Source: TMED14 sp003444795 | GTDB lineage: Bacteria > Bacteroidota > Bacteroidia > Flavobacteriales > Schleiferiaceae | Assembly (NCBI GenBank): GCA_963978445.1 | Contig: CAXBRT010000093.1 | Coordinates: 1-6,982 of the forward strand | Direction of reading: 5' to 3' | Length of the DNA stretch: 6,982 nt | Shown here: positions 1 through 6,116 of the stretch, piece after piece | How positions within the stretch are numbered: position 1 is the first letter of the stretch | How the letters are laid out: every line of letters starts with the position of its first letter | Position numbers and translations under genes: made by a program | Notes under the pieces: model-generated | Databases searched by the model: none | Told to the model about the DNA's origin: nothing | The model's input: only the letters and a program-made list of their open reading frames with translations

Positions 1-445
1 CACCGCGAATCCCGCCGGTGGTCCAAAAGCTCGTCATGCTGAAACTGATGGCCTTTTGGAGCGGGCTGAAGTCAGCCGGCGCTGCATCAGGACCCCCAAA
101 GGCGTCCCAGCCATGCGTTTCCAGGCCCTTGGCTACCTGTTCCAGGTAATCCGCAGGCAGCAGGCAATCCGAATCGAGGAAAATCAAGTAGTCGCCTTGA
201 GCGTGGTGCGCAGCTAGATTGCGAGCATCTGAGACAGGGAGGTAGTCTTCGTGCAGAAAGACGACGGGCAGGCCGGATGCGTTGGAGGTAGTTTCAACGG
301 TGGATCGCAAGCCATCCTTTGGCGTGCCATCCGCCAACAGGACCTCAAAGTCGCTTCGGTCATAGCTCTGAGCTGCCGCAGATGCGATAAATTCTCGAAC
401 CTCCTCCGGCCGGTCAAATGTGGGGGAAATGAGGCTGAACTTCAC
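1..445 (-). CDS. Family 2 glycosyltransferase, partial (C-terminus beyond the window edge)
   Basis: The reading frame enters from the right and stays open for 148 codons to the window edge, so only the N-terminal part is present. It has the GT-A fold pattern of family 2 glycosyltransferases: a first strand and turn SLISPTFDRP (residues 4-13), a second strand ending LLADG (36-40), where most relatives have a DDGS-like motif, and the metal and nucleotide-sugar binding DSD (91-93) after the strand YLIFL. The segment FGGPDAA (116-122) and the stretch MTSFWTTGGIRG (137-148) resemble a Bacteroidota glycosyltransferase subgroup. The chosen start is GTG at 445, giving MKFSLISP; TTG at 451 is in frame and possible, and there is no ATG nearby. 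It begins 6 nt after the stop of the preceding glycosyltransferase gene, so it is probably co-transcribed and may act on the same envelope glycan. Donor and acceptor sugars cannot be told. Family assignment is firm; the start is less so. Confidence 0.85.
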   Translation of the reverse strand, partial: MKFSLISPTFDRPEEVREFIASAAAQSYDRSDFEVLLADGTPKDGLRSTVETTSNASGLPVVFLHEDYLPVSDARNLAAHHAQGDYLIFLDSDCLLPADYLEQVAKGLETHGWDAFGGPDAAPADFSPLQKAISFSMTSFWTTGGIRG

Positions 446-451
446 CAGCAA

Positions 452-1414
452 TTAGGAAGCGGCGTTGATGTGCTCGCCGATGGAGTACTTGGGCTTCTTG
501 CTGGATTGACGCACCATGAGTTCGGCCAACAAACCGGTCACAAACAGCTGCGTGCCCAAAATCATCGTCGTCAAGAAGATGAAGAACCAGGGGTCTTCCG
601 TCACCAAGCCGGGTCGCATGCCCTGCGCCAACCGGTAGAGCTTTAGCCCGCCCATGGCCGCCAATGCGATACCAGAGGCTAAGAACATAAACACACCCCA
701 GGTGCCAAAAAAGTGCATCGGGCGGCGCTGGAAGCGGCTGACCATGGACAAAGTAACAAGGTCGAGGAGGCCGTACACAAAACGGTTCATGCCAAACTTA
801 GTACTGCCGTATTTGCGTGCTTGGTGCTGGACCACTTGCTCGCCAATCTTGCTGTAACCGGCCATTTTCGCCAGTACAGGCACGTAGCGGTGCATTTCTC
901 CTTGAACCTCGACGGCTTGGGCCACTTCGAGACGATAAGCCTTCAGGCCACAGTTAAAGTCATGCAAATAAATGCCCGACATTTTGCGCGCGGCCCAATT
1001 GAAGAGCTTGGTCGGCAAGGTCTTGGACAATGGATCGTAGCGCTTTTTCTTCCAACCGCTAATTAAATCGTATCCGTCTTCGCGGATGCCTTTCACCAGA
1101 GCGGGAATCTCCTCAGGAGAATCTTGCAGATCTGCGTCCATCGTGATGACGATATCTCCATGGGCCTGCTGAAAGCCGACATAAAGCGCGGCGGACTTGC
1201 CGTGATTCCGTCGGAACCGAGTGCCGCGCACGGTGGGAAAGGTTTTCGCCAGGCCGGCAATGACCTCCCAGGAGGAATCTGTGGAGCCGTCGTTGATGTA
1301 GAGTATCTCATAGCTCAAGCCTTCCGACTTGCAAACGCGGTCGATCCAAGCGGTGAGTTCGGGTAGGGACTCCGCCTCGTTAAAGAGGGGTACGACGATA
1401 GAAAGATCCAGCAT
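452..1414 (-). CDS. Membrane-anchored family 2 glycosyltransferase (polyprenyl-phosphate sugar transferase, DPM1/GtrB-like)
   Basis: A 320-residue protein with an N-terminal GT-A catalytic domain and two C-terminal membrane helices, the layout of GtrB, ArnC and dolichyl-phosphate mannose synthase relatives. These enzymes move a sugar from a nucleotide donor to a polyprenyl phosphate on the cytoplasmic face of the membrane. Visible motifs: SIVVPLFNE (5-13), NDGSTD (41-46), the metal-binding DADLQD (93-98), HDFNCGLKAYR (151-161) and RKYGSTK (200-206). Hydrophobic helices lie at about 235-258 and 276-299, followed by a short basic tail with YSIGEHI. Start: ATG at 1414 places the first beta strand right after the initiator, as is usual in the family, and leaves 4 nt to the DUF4199 stop. 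An in-frame TTG at 1426 would add four residues and overlap that gene by 8 nt. It lies between DUF4199 and a second glycosyltransferase in a tight minus-strand run. The precise sugar is unknown. Confidence 0.92.
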   Translation of the reverse strand: MLDLSIVVPLFNEAESLPELTAWIDRVCKSEGLSYEILYINDGSTDSSWEVIAGLAKTFPTVRGTRFRRNHGKSAALYVGFQQAHGDIVITMDADLQDSPEEIPALVKGIREDGYDLISGWKKKRYDPLSKTLPTKLFNWAARKMSGIYLHDFNCGLKAYRLEVAQAVEVQGEMHRYVPVLAKMAGYSKIGEQVVQHQARKYGSTKFGMNRFVYGLLDLVTLSMVSRFQRRPMHFFGTWGVFMFLASGIALAAMGGLKLYRLAQGMRPGLVTEDPWFFIFLTTMILGTQLFVTGLLAELMVRQSSKKPKYSIGEHINAAS

Positions 1415-1418
1415 GGGC

Positions 1419-1973
1419 TTATTCAAATTCGGGGCGATTTTTCTTCGTTACGGCTGAAACCACCAACGCAAGAACGGAAAAGAAAACGATTCCCATTCCC
1501 GATGCTTTGAGCTGACCCATCACGGTTTTGGAGGAGGCTGCCTGCTCCATGATTTGGGTGTGCAGTTCGTCCGTGGTGGCCACACCCATGAATTTCATGG
1601 CGCCATTGAGTTGTTCTTCCGGCATTTCCATCATCATGTCAAACTGGCGTTCCCCATTTCGGCCCGCTAGATCAGCATCAATCACATTGTAAAAGGTCAG
1701 GTTGAACACCCCGCCAAGCAGCGTAGCAAAGATGAAGGGAAGCATGAACGCAGAAAAGGCCTCCCGAAAACTTGCATAGCCCCCATTTTCTTTCTTGTAG
1801 TTGAGCACCGCAACAATGAACACTGCCAGTGTGGCCAAAAGAACCACAATTCCACCCCATTGCGAGGAAAACAGTGATTCATCCACGATGTAAATCCCAA
1901 GAACGTAGAGCACACTCACCAAGGTGCTAAGGATGCCATACTGAATGGCTATTTTTTTCATCAATGGTGTCAT
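1419..1973 (-). CDS. DUF4199 domain-containing membrane protein
   Basis: A 184-residue integral membrane protein with four predicted helices at about 12-29, 39-57, 72-95 and 158-175, and a polar loop of about 60 residues between helices 3 and 4. The loop is acidic and methionine-rich (MMMEMPEEQ, 113-121). The pattern ENGGYASFREAF (62-73) followed by FYNVIDADLA (94-103) is what I recognise from DUF4199, a family found mainly in Bacteroidota and of unknown biochemical role. In this phylum it is often next to polyprenyl-phosphate type glycosyltransferases, as here, so a role supporting envelope glycan or lipid-linked sugar handling is an inference from neighbourhood only. The start is ATG at 1973, 10 nt after the nuclease stop; a second in-frame ATG at 1961 would remove four residues. 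No ribosome binding site of the GGAGG type is visible, which is usual in this phylum. Confidence is high for the gene and family, low for any function. Confidence 0.88.
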   Translation of the reverse strand: MTPLMKKIAIQYGILSTLVSVLYVLGIYIVDESLFSSQWGGIVVLLATLAVFIVAVLNYKKENGGYASFREAFSAFMLPFIFATLLGGVFNLTFYNVIDADLAGRNGERQFDMMMEMPEEQLNGAMKFMGVATTDELHTQIMEQAASSKTVMGQLKASGMGIVFFSVLALVVSAVTKKNRPEFE

Positions 1974-1983
1974 GGGGGAAGTT

Positions 1984-3594
1984 TTAGTGGGTGACGTTCA
2001 CAAATTTACGGATTTGCTCTTGGCTATCTGTTGTGCATTTGACCATCCCAGCGGCGGGTAGCGTTGTCTGCCACACGAAAGAACCTGCTTGGGTGGCTGT
2101 CGTTTGACTCCAGAGCTTCCCATCCAAACTGTACAAACGCAAGGTTGCCCCGGCCACTACATGTTCCACATGCAAACCATCTGTACCAGGCCAAACATCA
2201 AAGCCCTGAACGGCTTCCTCCTCCATCCCCACTGTAGCTATGCTGAGTATGGGCACGGTGACGGTTGGGTAAGATGGATGCGAGGTTTGAAAAGTCAGAG
2301 ATTCTCCCACGTACGCTTGGCCGCTGTTGTAATCGACTTCAATTTCAATGAAGCCCCCAGCTGGACAGGTAGTCGCACCTGACCAATTGGATTCATCCGT
2401 GATGCTACTGGTCGAAATTTGCACATTTGAAAAGACCAATGGAATGTTGCCATTGTTCACCACGATGAGTCGACGGGTGCGGGTTCCAGGATTGGTCAAA
2501 TTGGTGTAATGACGCAGGTGAAGACTGTCCTCCGTGAGGTAGAAACTTGGCGCAGAGGTGGCTGAGGTTGGGCCCACCAGCGTGGAAATCCGGTCCAAAA
2601 ACTGTGGGTAGTCCACGTAGGGGTTGCGGTTGTTTTGAAGGGCATAGATGCCATCATTCCGGTAGCGGTCCAGGCTATCCGGTTGAAAATTCTTGTGCCA
2701 GGTGTACAAAATGGGCTCTTGGGGCAGGTAGAAATTGCCATAGTCCCCGTAGCGTGTGACAAAGTAGAGCATGGCCCGGGCACAATCGCCTTTGTGCGCA
2801 TCGCGGGGCTCAAACACCCCATTTAAGCGTTTGCTTCCTCCTTGGCTCCATGCCGGCGTTCCGGTGATGACCCCAAAGGGATTGTTGCTCCGCTGGGTGT
2901 TGGCTATTTCATCCGATGGGAAAAGGTGGTGAATGTCACTTTGCATCGGCGCCGCACTGCTGAAAAAACTCTGGGGAAAGGTGTGCTCGCAGTTGAAGTT
3001 ATTCGCAGTAGCGCCTGCACGTGTATTAAAGGTGGCGGTCCGCCCAGTGTAGACACATTCCACAATACCGCCGTGATTGTCCAACGTGGCATACATGTTA
3101 TCGCGTGCCACATTGTAGGAAAGGGCCGTCGTATTGCTGCCGAGCAAGGTCGTCAATGCCGTGCGCAATGGGCCCTCGTGGAGGTTTTGGGTAGGCGAAT
3201 AGTAGGCCAAACTGTAGACGCCATCCGCCTCAAACTTCACCCCAAAGGCGCCTAATTCGTGGTCTGTTTGGAAGACGAGCGGGAGAAGATGTTCCACGTT
3301 GTGTACCGGCGTAAACCGAACCGATACCGGCATAGAATCCCCTGGCGAAACGGTGTTTTGGGGCATGTACACGTCTAAAAGGGTGTCGCCATAAAAACCC
3401 GAGGTCCGCACCGCCTCAATGGTCAAGGGAGCCGTCGTTGGGTTCAAAATCCAAACGACCGATGAGTCCCGCTGCAGCTCGGTGACCGCTCCTCTATTCA
3501 AGGAAGTCGTGCTCAGGATTTGCGCAGAAACGGCTGCGGTCCAAAGACCTAGCAGGGCAACCGTGAAAAGGGAGCGTGTTTTAAACATTGTCAT
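1984..3594 (-). CDS. Secreted endonuclease I family nuclease with probable type IX sorting domain
   Basis: A 536-residue exported protein. Residues 3-24 form a signal peptide (MFKTRSL, hydrophobic core, then AVSA before Q). Residues about 33-120 look like a beta-sandwich choice-of-anchor/ASPM-type domain. The catalytic core, about 159-335, matches endonuclease I (Pfam PF04231): YNVARDNMYATLDN, VECVYTGRTA, CEHTFPQ (202-208), SDIHHLFP (219-226), NTQRSNNPFG (232-241), FEPRDAHKGDCARAMLYF (261-278) and NRNPYVDYP. These motifs carry the histidine and asparagine residues typical of this secreted non-specific nuclease family. A second beta-sandwich domain follows (about 360-450), and the last 70 residues, with LRLYSLDGKLW and ending KFVNVTH, resemble a divergent type A type IX secretion sorting domain. 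Likely roles are extracellular DNA or RNA breakdown for nutrient gain. Start: ATG at 3594 (or 3588) gives a normal signal peptide; a longer frame to 3687 would run through the SRP RNA gene and is rejected. Confidence 0.9.
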   Translation of the reverse strand: MTMFKTRSLFTVALLGLWTAAVSAQILSTTSLNRGAVTELQRDSSVVWILNPTTAPLTIEAVRTSGFYGDTLLDVYMPQNTVSPGDSMPVSVRFTPVHNVEHLLPLVFQTDHELGAFGVKFEADGVYSLAYYSPTQNLHEGPLRTALTTLLGSNTTALSYNVARDNMYATLDNHGGIVECVYTGRTATFNTRAGATANNFNCEHTFPQSFFSSAAPMQSDIHHLFPSDEIANTQRSNNPFGVITGTPAWSQGGSKRLNGVFEPRDAHKGDCARAMLYFVTRYGDYGNFYLPQEPILYTWHKNFQPDSLDRYRNDGIYALQNNRNPYVDYPQFLDRISTLVGPTSATSAPSFYLTEDSLHLRHYTNLTNPGTRTRRLIVVNNGNIPLVFSNVQISTSSITDESNWSGATTCPAGGFIEIEVDYNSGQAYVGESLTFQTSHPSYPTVTVPILSIATVGMEEEAVQGFDVWPGTDGLHVEHVVAGATLRLYSLDGKLWSQTTATQAGSFVWQTTLPAAGMVKCTTDSQEQIRKFVNVTH

Positions 3595-3599
3595 CCAAA

Positions 3600-3626
3600 T
3601 TGTAGCGTAAAGGTCGGTTATCTTTG
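3600..3626 (+). promoter_or_regulatory. Bacteroidota-type promoter for the SRP RNA gene
   Basis: The plus strand has TATCTTTG at 3619-3626, an exact match to the TAnnTTTG -7 element used by the primary sigma factor of Bacteroidota. A TTG at 3600-3602 sits 16 nt upstream, close to the expected -33 position. Transcription would begin about 6-8 nt downstream, at or near G3632/G3633, which is precisely where the closing helix of the SRP RNA starts. The site is intergenic and ends at the divergent nuclease start, so the agreement of promoter, start point and RNA fold supports the call. Confidence 0.72.
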
Positions 3627-3631
3627 CACTC

Positions 3632-3731
3632 GGGCAAGGATCAAACAACCAGCTCCTAATGAATCCCCCAGGACGGAAACGTAGCAAGGGTAATTGGTCG
3701 TAGCGGTGTGATTTGACTCCTTGCCTTTTTT
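3632..3731 (+). ncRNA. ffs: Signal recognition particle RNA, small bacterial type (4.5S RNA)
   Basis: This is the RNA part of the signal recognition particle, which binds Ffh and targets nascent membrane and secreted proteins to FtsY at the inner membrane. The diagnostic core is present: CAGG (3669-3672), a 3-bp stem ACG/CGT around a GAAA tetraloop (3673-3682), and AGCA (3683-3686). This is the symmetric-loop arrangement shared by E. coli 4.5S RNA and human SRP RNA helix 8. CCC before the core pairs with GGG (3688-3690). The ends close in a long helix: GGCAAGGA (3633-3640) with TCCTTGCC (3718-3725), and TCAAA (3641-3645) with TTTGA (3712-3716), with C3717 bulged. Weaker pairing between 3646-3660 and 3692-3710 fills the rod. 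A run of six T follows. Length is about 98 nt, close to the 110-nt family norm. It lies opposite in sense to both neighbours and is 3' to 3' with the E1 gene. No covariance search was possible; the core and fold together make this a confident call. Confidence 0.93.
3712..3731 (+). terminator. 3' end of SRP RNA: closing-helix arm plus T-run
   Basis: The 3' arm of the SRP closing helix (3712-3725) ends in GCC and is followed directly by six T residues (3726-3731), so the base of the RNA's own rod can act as an intrinsic terminator. The last T is also the complement of the final base of the E1 gene's TGA stop codon, so the two transcription units meet end to end with no spacer. The stem is long and imperfect rather than a compact hairpin, hence only moderate confidence in its efficiency. 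Confidence 0.55.
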
Positions 3732-6058
3732 CATTTCTTATCGGGCGTTAACTCGCCAACTAGTTCCAAGTCTTTATCAACGATATCCTCCACACTAGGC
3801 TTAGAGAAATAGTCCCCATCACTTCCATAGGCTGGGCGATGCGCGTTAGCAGTCAATGTGGCAGGAGCCGCATCCAAGTAGGCATAGCCTCCCTGCCGCT
3901 CCAAGATTTCTTGAAGCAAGTAAGCTGATGCTCCGCCTGGAACATCTTCATCGACCACAAGCAGGCGGTTCGTCTTCTTCAAGGATGCTATACAGGTGCC
4001 TTCTAGATCGAATGGCAATAGCGTTTGAGCGTCCACAATTTCAACGTCAATATCCCATTCGGCGAGACGCGTAGCCGCTTCTTCGGCCATTCGGCACATG
4101 GAACCATAGGTGACCAATGTCAGATTTGTTCCCAAGCGCAGCACCTCTGCTTGCCCCATGGGCACCGTGAAGTTGGCCAAATTGGTCGGTAAGGCTTCCT
4201 TCAGACGGTAGCCATTCAAACATTCAATGACCAACCCTGGCTCATCAGCTTGAAGAAGCGTATTGTACATACCGGCGGCCTGGGTCATGTTCCGGGGAGT
4301 ACATACATACATGCCCCGTAAGGAACCTAGAATGAGCCCCATGGGCGAGCCCGAGTGCCAAATACCTTCTAATCTATGACCACGTGTACGGACAATTAAG
4401 GGCGCTTTTTGGCCGCCAGCCGAACGCCAGCGGACCGTAGCACAGTCGTCACTCAAGATTTCCAAGGCGTACAGGAGGTAGTCCAAGTATTGGATCTCCG
4501 CAATGGGTCGCAATCCTCGCATCGCCAGACCTATCCCCTGCCCCGCAATCGTAGCCTCGCGAATGCCAGTATCGAATACACGGGTTTCGCCAAACGCTTC
4601 TTGCATGCCTTCCAACCCCTGGTTTACATCGCCAATCGCGCCGACATCTTCGCCAAAAACCAAGGTCTCTGGGTGGCGCTGGAAGAGGGCGTGAAAATTA
4701 TCTCGAAGCACCACGCGGCCGTCTACCTGCTGCGGACTATCGCCATATTCAGCGGGCACCACGGGAACTTCCAACGCGGTTCCAGAGTACAAATGATCTG
4801 AATACGCTGCCGCCCCTTTTTCTTGCTGAACGTCCAACCATGCCTGTACGGACTGGGTGTCCTTGCCATGAACGCGGGCCTCCGTGACTGCTTTCCGGAC
4901 CGCTGACAACGAATCACGCCACATGGCGGTCTTGTCGGCGCGCAAACGGGATGCAGAATCGGCGTCCCCAAGGAGTTCAAGCCAATCGGCGGCTTGATCG
5001 CGAATACCTTGCAGAGGTTCTAAATAGGCGGCATAAGCCTCCTTCATATCCGTACGGGCCTGTTCTTTCGCCTCCGCTTCAATGCCGTCCAAATCCTTTG
5101 CGCTCAACAGCTTGTGCGCTTCGATAAAGCGTCGAAGCTGAACTATACCATCGTATTCCACTTCCCAAGCCAAACGCTCAGGCGACTTGTAGCGCTCGTG
5201 AGAACCAGACGTGGAATGGCCTTGAGGTTGAGTGACTTCTGTGATGTGCAGCAAAACGGGCACATGCTCTTCACGGGCAATTTGTTCTGCTCTTTCGAAG
5301 GCCTGCACCAGTTCGGCATAATCCCAGCCTTTTGCCACAATCACTTCAAAGCCAGGATCTTCTTCGGTGCGCTGAAATCCCGCAAGTGCTTTGGAAATGC
5401 TTTGCTTCAGGGTCTGGTACTTGGCATGCACCGAAATCCCATATTCGTCGTCCCAAACACACATCACAAGCGGAAGTTGCATGACACCCGCTGCATTCAT
5501 CGCCTCCCAAAAATGGCCTTCAGACGTGGAGGCATTGCCAATGGTGCCCCATGCCACTTCTTGGCCCTTTTGGCTGAAGGAATTGTCCACGCCCAAGGCC
5601 TTGTACACCTTGGATGCCTGCGCAAGACCCAGCAAGCGAGGCATTTGACCTCCAGTGGGAGAAATGTCCGCCGAGGAATTTTTTTGCGCCACCAAGGCTT
5701 TCCACTCCCCATTTTCATCCAGCGAACGCGTGGCAAAGTGCCCATTCATTTGACGCCCTGCACTTGAGGGCTCACGCTCCAAGGAGGTATCCGCATACAA
5801 GGAGGCAAAAAACTGCTTCGGTGTCAAGGCACCGATGGCCATCATAAATGTTTGGTCCCGGTAGTAGCCGCTGCGGAAATCCCCGTCCCGAAACACTTTG
5901 GCCCAGGCTATTTGCGCTAACTCTTTGCCATCACCGAAAATGCCAAATTTGGCTTTGCCCGTAAGAACCTCTTTTCGGCCCAAAAGACTGCACTCCCGGC
6001 TCAAGACAGCTAGGCGGTAATCGTCTTTTATCGATTGGATGAAATCAGGATTGTGCAT
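3731..6058 (-). CDS. Fused alpha/beta E1 component of a 2-oxoacid dehydrogenase complex (thiamine-diphosphate dependent)
   Basis: A 775-residue protein joining both E1 subunits. E1 decarboxylates a 2-oxoacid with thiamine diphosphate and passes the acyl group to lipoyl-E2 in the cytoplasm. The alpha half (about 1-330) has YRDQTFMMAIG (66-76), GNASTSEGHFWEAMNAAG (174-191) and WDDEYGIS (202-209), which occupy the place of the usual GDG...NN cofactor motif, and the active-site loop HSTSGSHERYKS (281-292). A helical linker (about 330-445) leads to the beta half: GEDVG (469-473), IREATIAGQGIGLA (499-512, with the conserved catalytic-type Glu501) and a C-terminal transketolase-C-like domain (about 632-755, VVDEDVPGG). 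It resembles the roughly 800-residue fused E1 proteins of Bacteroidota, often labelled branched-chain or 2-oxoisovalerate dehydrogenase; the substrate is not settled. No E2 or E3 gene is adjacent. Start: ATG at 6058 gives MHNPDFIQSI; longer in-frame starts (6109, 6142) run into the promoter region or the divergent gene. Confidence 0.9.
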   Translation of the reverse strand: MHNPDFIQSIKDDYRLAVLSRECSLLGRKEVLTGKAKFGIFGDGKELAQIAWAKVFRDGDFRSGYYRDQTFMMAIGALTPKQFFASLYADTSLEREPSSAGRQMNGHFATRSLDENGEWKALVAQKNSSADISPTGGQMPRLLGLAQASKVYKALGVDNSFSQKGQEVAWGTIGNASTSEGHFWEAMNAAGVMQLPLVMCVWDDEYGISVHAKYQTLKQSISKALAGFQRTEEDPGFEVIVAKGWDYAELVQAFERAEQIAREEHVPVLLHITEVTQPQGHSTSGSHERYKSPERLAWEVEYDGIVQLRRFIEAHKLLSAKDLDGIEAEAKEQARTDMKEAYAAYLEPLQGIRDQAADWLELLGDADSASRLRADKTAMWRDSLSAVRKAVTEARVHGKDTQSVQAWLDVQQEKGAAAYSDHLYSGTALEVPVVPAEYGDSPQQVDGRVVLRDNFHALFQRHPETLVFGEDVGAIGDVNQGLEGMQEAFGETRVFDTGIREATIAGQGIGLAMRGLRPIAEIQYLDYLLYALEILSDDCATVRWRSAGGQKAPLIVRTRGHRLEGIWHSGSPMGLILGSLRGMYVCTPRNMTQAAGMYNTLLQADEPGLVIECLNGYRLKEALPTNLANFTVPMGQAEVLRLGTNLTLVTYGSMCRMAEEAATRLAEWDIDVEIVDAQTLLPFDLEGTCIASLKKTNRLLVVDEDVPGGASAYLLQEILERQGGYAYLDAAPATLTANAHRPAYGSDGDYFSKPSVEDIVDKDLELVGELTPDKK

Positions 6059-6083
6059 GTTTACAAAAATAGGGTGACCTTTG
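6051..6083 (+). promoter_or_regulatory. Weak candidate promoter for the transaldolase gene
   Basis: On the plus strand GACCTTTG (6076-6083) differs from TAnnTTTG only in its first base, and a TTG at 6051-6053 stands 22 nt upstream. The start point would fall near 6090, leaving a leader of about 27 nt before the ATG at 6117. It overlaps the candidate promoter for the divergent E1 gene. The match is imperfect and should be read as a suggestion. Confidence 0.25.
6064..6071 (-). promoter_or_regulatory. Candidate -7 box of the E1 gene promoter
   Basis: On the minus strand TATTTTTG (read from 6071 to 6064) matches the Bacteroidota TAnnTTTG element exactly. A TTG lies 25 nt upstream, a longer spacing than usual, so the -33 part is weak. 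The box ends only 5 nt before the chosen ATG at 6058, which would make the transcript leaderless or nearly so. AT-rich context makes chance matches possible. Confidence 0.35.
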
Positions 6084-6116
6084 TTCCCGAATTCCACAAA
6101 AAACCACATTCTTCCG

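Noticed and set aside
2001..2008. Minus-strand TAAATTTG, a possible internal promoter 28 nt before the DUF4199 start
   Set aside because: It matches the -7 consensus and its position is sensible, but there is no TTG at the -33 distance and it lies inside the nuclease coding region; too weak to list.
3595..3687. N-terminal extension of the nuclease reading frame up to 3687
   Set aside because: The extra 31 residues have no homology features, would bury the signal peptide, use a non-ATG start, and lie opposite the SRP RNA gene and its promoter. ATG at 3594 or 3588 gives a normal signal peptide.
5114..5767. 217-codon open frame on the plus strand opposite the E1 gene, and similar shorter ones elsewhere
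   Set aside because: The protein has no recognisable domain, the opposite strand is clearly the conserved E1 gene, and such frames are common opposite GC-balanced coding sequence.
6081..6116. Longer start for the transaldolase gene (TTG at 6081)
   Set aside because: The family begins at MKFFIDTA; the 12 extra residues come from the intergenic promoter region.
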